Origin: Dehalococcoidia bacterium
GTDB taxonomy: Bacteria; Chloroflexota; Dehalococcoidia; SpSt-223
Direction: 5' to 3'
Assembly (NCBI GenBank): GCA_026003895.1
Contig: BPIC01000008.1
Coordinates: 1-64,000 of the forward strand
Length of the DNA stretch: 64,000 nucleotides
The notes beneath the pieces were generated by a model, which did no database searches, was not told the DNA's origin, and saw only the letters and a list, made by a program, of their open reading frames with translations. Position numbers and translations under genes: made by a program. Shown piece after piece: positions 1 to 8,869 of this stretch (its first letter is position 1; every line of letters starts with the position of its first letter).

Positions 1-1530
1 GCACCGTTGCCAAGCGCGAAGTCGCGCCGGATGCGGGCCGCGAGGTCGTCGGCTTGGCGGGCGAGTTCGTCGGCGCGGCGCCGTTCACCTCGCCGGCAGT
101 AAAAGTCGGCGAGGCGCCGCTTCGCCTCAACGACGTAGGCTTGCACCTCGACAAGCGCAATAGGCCCTTCGGCGAGCGTCCCGTCCTCGTGCGTGATGGC
201 GTCGTCGCTGTCCTTCCATCCTTGGTTGCGCAGCCCACCGGCGGCGGTCGACGACGCATACTCGACATAGCCGTCGCCGTCCCGGTCGCCGTAGCGGTCG
301 ATCCAGTCGAGCGCCCGCTCGACATTGGGCAGCAGCTCTTCGGCCAAGGCCTCGTCTCGCGTCCACGCGATCGTCTCGGCGAATAGGATCAAGAACAGCG
401 GCGTGCTGTCGATGCTGCCGTAATACGGCGTGTGTGGAGTCTCACCAAGGTTCGCCATTTCCCCGACGCGCAACTCGTGCAGGATCTTGCCTGGCTCCTC
501 GTCCCGCCAGCGATCAACCCGCCGACCCTGCCGGCGCGCGAGGAAACGCAGCGTCCCCTTGGCGAGGTCTGGCAGGAAGGCGATCGACTGGAAGGCGGTG
601 ATGATGCTGTCGCGGCCGAACGGGGCGGCAAACCACGGGATGCCGGCGTTGGGAAATGGTCCCTCAGGCGTGTCGTGAGTCAGCGAACGCAGGTCGAGCA
701 AGCTTCGTTCGATCAGCCGGTCGAAGGCATCATTGTCGGTGCGCACGAGGGTCGCGGCTGCTTCCCACGCGGAATAGCGCGCGCCCTGCCGGCGGGCGGC
801 ATCGTCGATCGAGGGAGGGTCGATGCTCTCTTCGTCCACTTCCGGGATCACCTCGACCGTCACCCACTGTGCGCCATCGGGCTGCAAGTCAAAGGCGAAC
901 CGGACCCGCACGCAAGGCGCCACTTCTGTGACGGGCGGCGCGGGCTGGGTTTGGTCTGGGTAGCGGACAGCCGGCAACGCCATCTCTTCGCGTACCGGCT
1001 CAATTCGGACGTCGGTCGGTGGGCGGTCGAAGCGAAGCCGAGTTCGTCGCTGGATGCCGTCGGCGCCGTGGTAGCAGAAGACGATGCTCTGCGCTCCAAT
1101 CTCTGGTTCGCAGAGCGTGCCGCGCCGACCACGCACGAAGCCTCGGATGTCGAACATGTCGCGGAAATCGGCGGCGACCAGCAGATCGATCGCCACTGGC
1201 ACTGGTTCGGCGTTGTAGCTCTGTAGGCCGATACGCTCGACAAACGCGCCTGAAAGCGCGCGGTTTCGGCGCATTGCTAATGGTATGCGGCAAGATTGTT
1301 CGCCCGTCGTCGAGAACGAACGCAGAATTCGCGAGCTGCAAGGTGGCAACGGTGTTGCGATTGACCGATGCGCCCATCGGCAGCGGCGTCCAGCCGACCG
1401 GGATAAGTTCGTAGCGGCTGAGATGGCGCATGTCGTTGCGATAGAGCCCCAATCCGCCTTCGAAGGTCGCGTCACCCATCCAGTTCGTCACCATAAAGGT
1501 CGAATTGTCGGCAAGAACGAGCTGATCCAT
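1..1530 (-). CDS. Amylo-alpha-1,6-glucosidase (glycogen debranching-type), partial, one frameshift
   Basis: The product resembles the amylo-alpha-1,6-glucosidase family: an N-terminal GDE_N-type beta domain followed by an (alpha/alpha)6 glycoside hydrolase barrel. The gene starts at ATG 1530 (MDQLVLADNSTF) and runs off the left edge, so the C-terminal part of the barrel is missing. The N-terminal domain is recognised by its typical run from GLGLYRNDMRHLS to VERIGLQSYNAEP. Barrel signatures seen are GIPWFAAPFGRDS, TPYYGSIDSTPLF and NQGWKDSDDAI, which carries the Asp residues usual at the active site. Near 1255-1270 the frame changes by one base inside a GC-rich run. Both sides of the break align with one continuous family protein, so an extra base (error or mutation) is likely. 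The role is probably hydrolysis of alpha-1,6 branches in glycogen or trehalose-like storage glucans. Confidence 0.8.
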
Positions 1531-1703
1531 GCCTCGATCCTCGAAGTCGATCGACGGGGTTCCGGACGCCGTTCGAGTATAGGACGGGCCCGATCGGATC
1601 TCCCGTAGATCGCGGCGGAGTTTCCTTTCGTTACCAAGTCGTGTGACCCCGCCACCGGCGGGCAGGCAAGGGCGCGGTGTATAGTAGGGTGGCAGGAACG
1701 ACG

Positions 1704-2156
1704 ATGGCACGCGTGCTGTGGCTGGTTGCGCGAGCGGCGCGGCTGCGCTGCCCAAATTGCGGGCGAGCACCGCTCTTTCGCAGCTGGTTTGCGATGCGCG
1801 ACCATTGCACTGGCTGCGGACTGCGCTTCGAACGTGAGGAGGGCTTCCACACGGGTGGCATGGCGCTGAACCTCGTCGCTTCGGAACTGCTGTTCGTTGC
1901 CCTGCTGGTCGGGCTGTTGGTCGCGACCTGGCCAAACCCGCCGTGGGACTTCCTCCGGTGGGGATCGATCGTCTTGATGGTCGCGTTTCCGCTCATCTTC
2001 TATCCCTTCTCGAAGGCATTTTGGCTGGCCCTTGATCTCGCCATTCGACCGATAGAGGGGATCGAGATTGTCCCGCTCGACGATTGGGGGCTTGCCGGTG
2101 ACCAAAACGCGCGGGCAACCCCCAGCGCACCTCATGGCACGCCCCGTTCCCTCTGA
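1704..2156 (+). CDS. DUF983 family membrane protein
   Basis: A 150-residue protein with an N-terminal zinc-ribbon-like pair of CxxC motifs (CPNCG and CTGCG) separated by about 20 residues, then two hydrophobic membrane segments. This is the arrangement of the DUF983 family, whose function is unknown; some members lie near cytochrome oxidase genes. I chose ATG 1704 because the nine upstream in-frame codons look noncoding and a GGAA lies just before it. A TATAGT -10-like hexamer lies at 1680-1685. The stop overlaps the next start as TGATG (2154-2158), so the downstream glycosyltransferase is probably translationally coupled. Confidence 0.75.
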   Translation: MARVLWLVARAARLRCPNCGRAPLFRSWFAMRDHCTGCGLRFEREEGFHTGGMALNLVASELLFVALLVGLLVATWPNPPWDFLRWGSIVLMVAFPLIFYPFSKAFWLALDLAIRPIEGIEIVPLDDWGLAGDQNARATPSAPHGTPRSL

Positions 2157-2998
2157 TGTCGCTCACCGTTCTCACCGTGACTCGCCGGCCTTGGAACATG
2201 GCCGCCTGTTGCGCCACGATCGACGGACAGCGGGGCGCCGGGCCGCTTCACCATCTCATCATTGCCGATGGACTGGATCACCTCACGCCGCCGGCCTCGG
2301 CTCGTCATCCCGATACCATCGTCCATGTGCCTCGTGGACCGCATGACCGGGACGGGCCCGCTCGCCTCGGACACTTGCGCAACCTCGCGGTTCAGCTTGC
2401 CGAGAGCGAGACGATCGTCTTTCTCGACGATGACAATCGCTGGACACCGGAACATCTTGCCTCGCTACTCTCAACACAACGAACGACCGGGGCCGCCTTC
2501 GTCCATTCCGCGCGCCGTCTGTTTGAACCCGATGGCCGACCGTATCTTCGTCAGGAGTTTCCGTGGGCACGCGATCCGGCGGAGCGCCGCCGGATCTGGA
2601 GGGAATACCGGCGCCTCGGGATCGTCGCGCCCGGGAGCAATGTCTGGCGTGACCGGCTGCCAATGCCCGCGTCCTGTGTGGATCTGGGCGCATGGGTGCT
2701 GCCGCGCTCCTTCTTGCTTGCCCATCCCTTCCGGACGACGTTCAGCAGGTCGGACTGGGAGGCGAATGTCGCGGAGGACCATGGCTTGGCGGAGGCGATC
2801 CTCGCTTCGCGCTTGCCGGTCGTCTCGACCGGCCAGCCGACGTTGCACTACTGGCTTGGGGGATATTCAAACGGCTTCGACAGGCCTGCGTCGCTTCAGT
2901 GGGAGCCCGAGCCGACGGCTGACGTGCGGCGGGAAAGCGTCATCCGCATCCCAAAACGTGGCCGAAGCGTGACCGCGGGCAAGATGTCCACACGGTGA
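2156..2998 (+). CDS. GT2-like (GT-A fold) glycosyltransferase
   Basis: A 280-residue protein with features of a GT-A glycosyltransferase: an N-terminal LTVLTVTRRPW strand, HLRNLAVQLAES, and the metal-binding FLDDDN motif near residue 93 that would bind a nucleotide sugar. A later EDHGLAEAIL segment resembles the acidic catalytic region of family 2 enzymes. It has no membrane segments and is probably cytosolic or peripheral. The substrate cannot be read from the sequence. It overlaps the upstream DUF983 gene (TGATG), and its last 103 bases overlap the 3' end of the convergent P450 gene. Confidence 0.65.
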   Translation: MSLTVLTVTRRPWNMAACCATIDGQRGAGPLHHLIIADGLDHLTPPASARHPDTIVHVPRGPHDRDGPARLGHLRNLAVQLAESETIVFLDDDNRWTPEHLASLLSTQRTTGAAFVHSARRLFEPDGRPYLRQEFPWARDPAERRRIWREYRRLGIVAPGSNVWRDRLPMPASCVDLGAWVLPRSFLLAHPFRTTFSRSDWEANVAEDHGLAEAILASRLPVVSTGQPTLHYWLGGYSNGFDRPASLQWEPEPTADVRRESVIRIPKRGRSVTAGKMSTR

Positions 2999-4248
2999 CC
3001 AGGCACGAGACGGGCGCGCCAGCGCTGCGCGAGCGTCGCCAGCAACAGCGTGGCTTCGGTCCAAGCAAAGCTTTCACCGATGCAGATGCGCGGGCCGGCG
3101 CCAAAGGGAAAGTAGCTCAATCGCGGACGGGACGCTACCGCCTCTGGCAGGAAGCGAGTTGGGTCGAAACGAAGCGGGTCTGGCCAATACCGGGCGTCGC
3201 GGTGCATCACCCATTGACTCACGAGAACAATGGTGCCAGCAGGAACGAGATAGTCGCCAAGCTGATACGCGTCGAGAGCGCGCCGGCCGATCGCCCACGC
3301 CGGAGGATAGAGACGCATCGACTCGGCGATGACCATCCGGGTGTACGTCAAGCGGTCGAGATCGCCGAACGTTGGGAGTCGGCCACCGAGGACGCGATCC
3401 AACTCGTCGTGCAAGGCGGCCTCAATTGTTGGGTGCTGCGAGAGCAGGTACCACGTCCAGGTAAGCGCGTTCGCGGTCGTTTCGTGGCCGGCAAGGAAGA
3501 TGGTTAGCGCCTCGTCGCGCACCTGCTCATCAGTCATTGCGCCGTGCTCGTCCCGCGCGGCGACGAGCATGGAGAGAAGATCGTCCCCATCGCCGGACCG
3601 GCGGCGCTCATCGATCAGCCGGTAGATGATGGCATCCAGCCGCCGGCGCGATTCGCGCCAGCCACGCGAAGGGCCGAAGGGCAGGCGGTCGAAGAGGTCT
3701 GCGAAGGGCAGCGTGAGGATATCGAAGAGCGTCATCAGTTGCCGGAGCGTCTCGCCGACCACATCAGCGTCGTTCTCGACGTCGGCGCCGAAGAGGGTCT
3801 TTCCGGCGACGGCGAGTGTAAGTCGCATCATCTCGTCGGCGAGGTCGATGGTTGTGCCATCGTTCCAGCGCGCTGACCAGCGTGCTGCCAGGTCTACCAT
3901 CGTGGCGGCGTAGCCGGCGATGCGCTGGCGGTGAAACGCCGGCTGAATCAGCCGCCGCTGCCGGCGATGATGATCGCCTTCACTGGTGAGCAATCCGTCG
4001 CCGAGCACGCGCTTGGCGGTTTGGAGGGCGCGGCCCTTTGTGAAGAGCGCGTGGTCGACAACAAGCACGCGATGGATGAGTTCGGGATCGTTCACCAAGA
4101 CAAGCGACTGGCCTGGCAACGCGACCAGCACGACATCACCAAACTGGCGAGCCAAACGTTCGAGGGCGACCGCGGGATTGCGGCGAAATTGGGCCAAGCC
4201 GAGCGTTACCGCAAGGGGACGCGGACCAGGCGGGAGGGCGACGGTCAC
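2896..4248 (-). CDS. Cytochrome P450
   Basis: A 450-residue soluble bacterial P450 monooxygenase. All hallmark motifs are present: the I-helix AGHETT (253-258), ExxR in the K helix (E309-R312), PERF-region FDPTRFLP (about 361-368), and the heme-binding loop FPFGAGPRICIG with the thiolate Cys at 389. It starts at GTG 4248 after the ribosome site TTGGAGGT. No redox partner gene (ferredoxin or reductase) lies next to it, so electrons must come from elsewhere. An inverted repeat 30 bases upstream suggests repression by a dimeric regulator. The substrate is unknown; the overall pattern is closer to CYP102/CYP4-like and CYP110-like enzymes than to CYP101. Confidence 0.93.
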   Translation of the reverse strand: MTVALPPGPRPLAVTLGLAQFRRNPAVALERLARQFGDVVLVALPGQSLVLVNDPELIHRVLVVDHALFTKGRALQTAKRVLGDGLLTSEGDHHRRQRRLIQPAFHRQRIAGYAATMVDLAARWSARWNDGTTIDLADEMMRLTLAVAGKTLFGADVENDADVVGETLRQLMTLFDILTLPFADLFDRLPFGPSRGWRESRRRLDAIIYRLIDERRRSGDGDDLLSMLVAARDEHGAMTDEQVRDEALTIFLAGHETTANALTWTWYLLSQHPTIEAALHDELDRVLGGRLPTFGDLDRLTYTRMVIAESMRLYPPAWAIGRRALDAYQLGDYLVPAGTIVLVSQWVMHRDARYWPDPLRFDPTRFLPEAVASRPRLSYFPFGAGPRICIGESFAWTEATLLLATLAQRWRARLVPGHRVDILPAVTLRPRFGMRMTLSRRTSAVGSGSH

Positions 4249-4278
4249 GGTGATACCTCCAACAGTCTCACCACCGTT

Positions 4279-4298
4279 AACTGATGATCGTATCAGTT
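4279..4298. promoter_or_regulatory. Perfect inverted repeat in the P450 promoter region
   Basis: AACTGAT and ATCAGTT form a perfect 7-base dyad around a 6-base centre. It lies 31 bases upstream of the P450 GTG start and holds a TACGAT -10-like hexamer on the minus strand. The size and position are typical of an operator for a TetR-, MarR- or PadR-type dimer. The binding protein is not identified; the PadR gene about 500 bases away is one candidate, but its own dyad has a different sequence. Confidence 0.5.
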
Positions 4299-4411
4299 TG
4301 TTTCGCTGCAGGGCACAGCGAGCGCCGGCCGCGCCCGGACGCGGCTGGCGTCATCACCATGATGACGGCTCGCGCCCCGCGTGGCGGAATCCGTGGTCGT
4401 CTGAGCGCCGA

Positions 4412-4648
4412 TCAGCTTCGCCGGCGCATCAGCGCGAGACCGCCGATCACGCCGAGGATGCCGCCGACGATCGCTCCCGTGCCGAGGAAGACCGGCGCGA
4501 CCCAGAGACCGAGATAGACGCCTTCGGCTGGGCTGGGAGCAACCGCACCCGAGAGCGCGAGACCAAGTGCGCCGCACAAAAGCCCGCCGACGAAGACCCC
4601 GATGGTCGCCGCGATGACGCCGATGAGTGAGGTCGCGCGATCGCCCAT
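4412..4648 (-). CDS. Small glycine-rich membrane protein
   Basis: A 78-residue protein with two or three hydrophobic segments (about residues 8-34 and 48-72) rich in Gly and Ala, and a positively charged C-terminus (MRRRS). It starts at ATG 4648. No family was recognised; the pattern resembles small YtxH- or glycine-zipper-type membrane proteins. It lies between the P450 and PadR genes and is transcribed away from PadR. Confidence 0.5.
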   Translation of the reverse strand: MGDRATSLIGVIAATIGVFVGGLLCGALGLALSGAVAPSPAEGVYLGLWVAPVFLGTGAIVGGILGVIGGLALMRRRS

Positions 4649-4731
4649 ACCGTGCTCCGCTGGCGACGGCCTTCCTTAACCGCCCGCTCCGCCGGATTGT
4701 ACCAGCCTGAGCCAGGATGTACCGATATATC

Positions 4732-4780
4732 TTGACAGCACGCAATTCACCGGCTACGCTCTATCACGATAGAACGTGAT
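4732..4780 (+). promoter_or_regulatory. padR promoter with overlapping operator dyad
   Basis: A near-consensus promoter: TTGACA (4732-4737), a 17-base spacer, then TACGCT (4755-4760). Directly downstream, ATCACG (4763-4768) and CGTGAT (4775-4780) form a perfect 6-base dyad with a 6-base centre, placed over the likely transcription start. PadR-family genes are commonly autoregulated through such dyads, so this is probably the PadR operator. The ribosome site GAGGAG (4791-4796) follows before ATG 4803. Confidence 0.65.
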
Positions 4781-4802
4781 TAGAGAAAGCGAGGAGCCTA
4801 CC

Positions 4803-5382
4803 ATGCCGTTCGTCAATGTTCTTCGATTCGCTGGCTACTGGGGCGGCGCTCACCTCTTCGGTCGCGGTTGGGGCGGTCGTCGTCCCCGGGCGGGTCTTTG
4901 AGAAGGGCGACTTGAAATACGTCATTCTCGACTTGGTGCAAGAAAAGCCCCGTCACGGTTATGAGATCATCCGGGCGCTGGAGGAGCGGTTTCGTGGCTT
5001 CTACACCCCAAGCCCGGGCGCCGTCTATCCGACGCTCCAATTGCTTGAAGACCTTGGCTACGTGAGCGTCACGGAACAGGACGGTAAGAAGATCTACGCC
5101 ATCACCGAGGCTGGCCGGGAGTTTTTGCGCGGCCGGGAGAACATTCTCCATGAGATCCGCGGCCGCGTGGGGGGCTTTTGGGGCGGGCCCAGCAGCCCTG
5201 AGGCCAACGACGCGTGGGCGTCGATCAAACAAGAGCTGGGCGAAGTCGGCCGACTCTTCGCGAGCTATGGCGGCGAGGCGATGACCAACCCCGACAAGCT
5301 GCGTCGGATTGGCGAGGTGCTGCGCCGCACCCGGTCGGAGATCGAATTGATCTTGAAAGACACCGGGCCGGTCACGCAGTAG
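4803..5382 (+). CDS. PadR family transcriptional regulator (frameshift near N-terminus)
   Basis: A DNA-binding repressor with the PadR winged-helix domain: FEKGDLKYVILDL, EKPRHGYEIIRALEE, PSPGAVYPTLQLLEDLG and KKIYAITEAGREFL, then a C-terminal helical dimerisation region. The best ribosome site fits ATG 4803, which reads a glycine- and aromatic-rich leader (MPFVNVLRFAGYWGG..) typical of this family. That frame meets a stop at about 4899. The main frame is joined if one G of the GGG at 4888-4890 is extra, giving RRPRRVFEKGDLK. If read as it stands, only an internal ATG at 4816 opens the long frame. It ends 5 bases before the convergent DUF2071 gene. Confidence 0.88.
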
Positions 5383-5387
5383 GCCGC

Positions 5388-6119
5388 CTAGGCGATTCGG
5401 ACGCCGCGCCGCACGATCACCGGCGAGCCCTCCGCAATGAAGGCAGAGTCCGGCGGCCGGCGCAAGGTTTCGACGAACTCCGGGCCGTAGAGCGCGGCAA
5501 TGTCCGATTGCAGCCGCACGTCTCTGGCGGGCGCTACCCGCCAATGTGGGTGCTCGACCTCGTATTCGATGGTTCCGCCGTCGCGCTGCTTGGTGTAGCC
5601 CCAGTAGTGCTGGGTAATGAATTCCGGCTCCGAGCCGGACGGCGGCAAGGCCGGCTCTCCCGCAACTCGACCGCGCAGCGCGTGGGTCTTCCCGCGAAGC
5701 CGCCAGGCGTATCGGACGAGACTGCCGACCCGAATTGCCCCGGGTTCGTGCTCGATCCGATGGCGAGTCGGAAGCGCGACGTAGTTCTCGTTGTAGACCA
5801 GATTCGCGGTCCAAGCGATCGCGCGCCGTGGAACGATCTCTTTGACGAAGACGACCCCTCGGCGGTCACCGTCGCGATGGTGGCGGACCACGTACAGGCG
5901 TAGGTTGATCTCTTCGAAGGTGCGGTGGAAGGGAATGGGCAGCCGGCCGAACAGCTTGGTGTCCTGAAAGAGAAAGCCCACGACGCTGACGTACGTTTTC
6001 CCTTCGTGGAAGTCGACCGCCGTCCCCCGCGGCACGAACGGTTCGACCAATGCCGGGTCGACGATCCAGTTTGCCATCAGCAGGTCACGCCAGATGGCCG
6101 AGAGGAACACCATTGTCAC
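5388..6119 (-). CDS. DUF2071 (YqjF-like) protein
   Basis: A 243-residue protein of the DUF2071 family, known from YqjF-type proteins of unknown function. Family landmarks are an N-terminal WRDLLMANWIVDP stretch, a PRGTAVDFHEGKTYVSVVGF segment, the RTFEEINLRLYV strand and an EHPHWRV motif near the C-terminus. It has no signal peptide or membrane segment. It is convergent with padR, only 5 bases apart, with no room for a separate terminator. The function is unknown. Confidence 0.75.
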   Translation of the reverse strand: MTMVFLSAIWRDLLMANWIVDPALVEPFVPRGTAVDFHEGKTYVSVVGFLFQDTKLFGRLPIPFHRTFEEINLRLYVVRHHRDGDRRGVVFVKEIVPRRAIAWTANLVYNENYVALPTRHRIEHEPGAIRVGSLVRYAWRLRGKTHALRGRVAGEPALPPSGSEPEFITQHYWGYTKQRDGGTIEYEVEHPHWRVAPARDVRLQSDIAALYGPEFVETLRRPPDSAFIAEGSPVIVRRGVRIA

Positions 6120-6286
6120 CCGCCGATTGTAACGCTCTGTTCATCGGGTGGGCAGGAGAAGGGGGCGCGGAGTCGCGCTCCGTCTGGCGAACGGCGGCGA
6201 TTTCCATCACGGCAGGCTGCGGGGCGTCACCGCGTCCCGTGGGGCATGCGGCTCTGCATGAACGCGTCATTCCCGGCGCGTGACGG

Positions 6287-6592
6287 CTACTCGTACTTGA
6301 GCGGCTCCATCGTTGGTGAAATGTGCTTGATAAACCGGTGAACGAACTTCTCACGTTCCACAGCGAGCAGTTTTTGGTCGTCTTCGGTTGGCTGGTAGCG
6401 CTGGACATCTTCGAGGGTGAGGACGCCTCGTTGTTCGAGCAACCGGTTGACGACGAATTGCCAGTCCTTCACTGCCCAGAGCTCGGCGGCAAGCTCGAGC
6501 AGCATCTGAAGGAGCCGGTCGACCGCCGGGTCATCGAAGTACTGCGGCCGGTCTTCGCGCGCCATTGGGATGTGACGCAGCTGGGTGGTCAT
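6287..6592 (-). CDS. Conserved-looking small protein downstream of methyltransferase
   Basis: A 101-residue soluble protein starting at ATG 6592 with the ribosome site AAAGGAGA. It is mainly helical and rich in charged residues (DRLLQMLLELAAELWAVKD, QRGVLTLEDVQRYQP). It lies 22 bases downstream of the methyltransferase on the same strand, so the two are probably co-transcribed. No family was recognised. Its role may be linked to the methyltransferase, but nothing in the sequence shows how. Confidence 0.6.
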   Translation of the reverse strand: MTTQLRHIPMAREDRPQYFDDPAVDRLLQMLLELAAELWAVKDWQFVVNRLLEQRGVLTLEDVQRYQPTEDDQKLLAVEREKFVHRFIKHISPTMEPLKYE

Positions 6593-6614
6593 CGCGGTCT
6601 CCTTTCGACGGGCA

Positions 6615-7682
6615 TCACGGCTTTTGTCCCATCGTCGTCCACGGGAAAATGCGCGTTGGCCCTTTGACCTCTCCCCGGATGAAGGGGTCGGAGACGTTTC
6701 GGAATCCGGCGTTCTGGAACCATTCGGGGTAGTTGCGTCGCCCCGCCTCGCCCCAATAGGGCTCGACATTGTTCCCGGTCTGCCAGTCGGAGAAATAGGC
6801 ACCAAACGGATCGAGCGCCCGGTACGGCGGAGCATCGTTGATGACAAACCAGCCGCCCGGCTTCAGGAGCCGAAACGCCTCCTGAACCGTGTTCCACGCC
6901 GCTTCGTCGGGGATCTCATGAAACAGGATGCACGACGAAATCAAGTCGAAGTGATTATCCGGGAAGTCCGTCTGCTCGCAGTTCTGCTGGCTGAAGTGGA
7001 TCGCGAGCCCCATCGCTTCGGCGCGCTTGTGCGCGTATTTCAACAGTGGCGCTGAAAGGTCGATGCCGTGCACTTCGGCATCCGGCCAGCGGAGCTTGTA
7101 GTAATAGGCGCTCTTGCATCCGCAGCCGAGGTCGAGGATGCGCTCCCACGGCCCGTCGGGGCAGGCGGCGGCCGACAGGCGCTGCTGCTCTTCCGAGTCA
7201 TTGGTCCCGCCGAAGTAGACTTTGTTCGTCACGGCGGTCACGAAGCCGATCAAAGGCTCGCGGTGCATCCCACCCGGCTGAACATGATAGTCCGCCTCGT
7301 AATAGGTTGGGATGGGGATTGACGGATTGAGGCGCAGGCTCCCAAGCGGGTGCTCCACGGGCGCGTCGAGGAACGCTTCCAGCTCTGAACGCCGCGGCTG
7401 GAGGAGCTCGTGGACGCGCGCATACATGAGTTCCTGACTAAAACGCGCAAGGGCTCGGTCGAACTTGTAGGCCACACTTGAGCGCATTACGTCATCGATC
7501 TCGTCCAAAGTGCGGGGAGCGTGGCCATGCCGCTCGCTCCACGATTCCGCAAGCTGGCGATACTCCTCGCGCACCACAGGCATCCGGTCGGTGCGCTCGG
7601 ATGCCTTGAGCGCTTTCAAGAACTCCGTAATCGCGCGTTCGGTTTGCGGGAGCGGTGTTTCAGGCAGTGTGACACTGGGCAT
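6615..7682 (-). CDS. Class I SAM-dependent methyltransferase
   Basis: A 355-residue protein with a roughly 170-residue N-terminal helical region and a C-terminal Rossmann methyltransferase domain. Motif I is ILDLGCGCKSAYYY (about 190), motif II has VHGIDLS, the post-II segment is NCEQTDFPDNHFDLI, and motif III is FRLLKPGGWFVIND. Small-molecule methyltransferases have this layout; the substrate is not identifiable. It starts at ATG 7682 after GAAAGGAG, is divergent from the hydroxy-acid oxidase, and probably forms an operon with the small protein downstream. Confidence 0.85.
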   Translation of the reverse strand: MPSVTLPETPLPQTERAITEFLKALKASERTDRMPVVREEYRQLAESWSERHGHAPRTLDEIDDVMRSSVAYKFDRALARFSQELMYARVHELLQPRRSELEAFLDAPVEHPLGSLRLNPSIPIPTYYEADYHVQPGGMHREPLIGFVTAVTNKVYFGGTNDSEEQQRLSAAACPDGPWERILDLGCGCKSAYYYKLRWPDAEVHGIDLSAPLLKYAHKRAEAMGLAIHFSQQNCEQTDFPDNHFDLISSCILFHEIPDEAAWNTVQEAFRLLKPGGWFVINDAPPYRALDPFGAYFSDWQTGNNVEPYWGEAGRRNYPEWFQNAGFRNVSDPFIRGEVKGPTRIFPWTTMGQKP

Positions 7683-7770
7683 GGCGCTCCTTTCTTTGCG
7701 GGGTTCAGCCGGCGAACACCATAAAATGCGCTCCCGAGAGTGTCAACCAAGCCGATTGCGGACGGTGCCT

Positions 7771-8862
7771 GTGACGGTCGAGACCGAGGCGAACCTGCCG
7801 ACGATTCCCGCGCTTATCGCGGCAGCGCGGGCGCGACTCCCCAGCGTGCTCTGGGACTATGCGACCGGTGGGGCGGAAAGCGAGACGACGCTGCGCCGAA
7901 ATCGCGCTGCCTTCGATCGGCTAGCGTTCCGGCCACGGGTGCTTCGCGACGTGAGCCGAGTGGACGTGACGGCCACGTTCCTCGGTCAGCGGCTGGCCCT
8001 GCCGGTGATGCTTGCCCCGGTCGGATCGATCGCGCTGTTCCATCCCGATGGAGCGCTCGCCGCTGCCCGAGCGGCCGCCGCCGCCGGCACGCTTGCCTTT
8101 ATTGGTTCGCTTGCCTCACCGGCCCTCGAAGAGGTCCGCGCCGGTTGTTCCGGTCCGCTCGTCTTTCAGTTGTATCTCTCTGGCGACCGCCGTTGGCAGG
8201 AACGCATCGTGCGGCGGGTAGAGGAGGCAGGCTATCTCGCGCTTTGCGTCACGGTCGACTCGGCGATGTACGGCCGGCGAGAGCGGGACCTGATCAATCG
8301 GTTCGTCCCGAGTCTCGACCGGCCTAACCTGCGCGACCTTGGCCCGGCGGCGGCGCGGCGCGAAGGGCCCCGTCGCGAGGCAAGTGCAACTTGGGACGAT
8401 ATTGCCTGGCTGCGGTCGATGACGCCGCTGCCGCTCATCCTGAAGGGCATTCTGACTGGCGAAGACGCTCGCCTTGCGGTTGAACACGGCGTCGATGTGG
8501 TCTACGTCTCGAACCATGGTGGCCGTCAGCTCGACCACGCACCGGCGACCATCGAGGTGCTCCCAGAGGTGGTTGCAGCAGTTTCCGGGCGAGCGGGGGT
8601 TGTGCTCGACAGCGGGGTCGTGCGCGGGACCGACGTCTTGAAGGCGCTCGCGTTCGGCGCCGACGCGGTGCTGATCGGCAAACTCCTGCTTTGGGGGCTT
8701 GCCGCCAGCGGAGAGGAGGGTGTCCGGCGGGCGCTCGACCTGATTGCCGAGGAGATCCGGGTATCGCTGGCTAATCTCGGCGCATCGTCACTCGGCGAAC
8801 TTTCGCCAGCCTCCTTGCGGCCGAGCGAACCGCCTCCCGCCACGATTTGGCCGATCGAGTGA
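7771..8862 (+). CDS. FMN-dependent alpha-hydroxy acid oxidase/dehydrogenase
   Basis: A 363-residue TIM-barrel flavoenzyme of the glycolate oxidase / L-lactate dehydrogenase (LldD) family, which oxidises 2-hydroxy acids to 2-oxo acids. Seen are VLRDVSRVDVTATFLG near the N-terminus, PVMLAPVGS, the LILKGI lysine strand, the catalytic-base segment SNHGGRQLDHAPA, and the FMN phosphate-binding VLDSGVVRGTDVLKALAFGADAV region. The start is uncertain: GTG 7771 or 7765 gives the usual family length, while ATG 7726 would add 15 less typical residues. It is convergent with a GntR gene 7 bases away, a pairing that recalls LldR control of lactate use. Confidence 0.88.
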   Translation: MTVETEANLPTIPALIAAARARLPSVLWDYATGGAESETTLRRNRAAFDRLAFRPRVLRDVSRVDVTATFLGQRLALPVMLAPVGSIALFHPDGALAAARAAAAAGTLAFIGSLASPALEEVRAGCSGPLVFQLYLSGDRRWQERIVRRVEEAGYLALCVTVDSAMYGRRERDLINRFVPSLDRPNLRDLGPAAARREGPRREASATWDDIAWLRSMTPLPLILKGILTGEDARLAVEHGVDVVYVSNHGGRQLDHAPATIEVLPEVVAAVSGRAGVVLDSGVVRGTDVLKALAFGADAVLIGKLLLWGLAASGEEGVRRALDLIAEEIRVSLANLGASSLGELSPASLRPSEPPPATIWPIE

Positions 8863-8869
8863 CTCTCCG

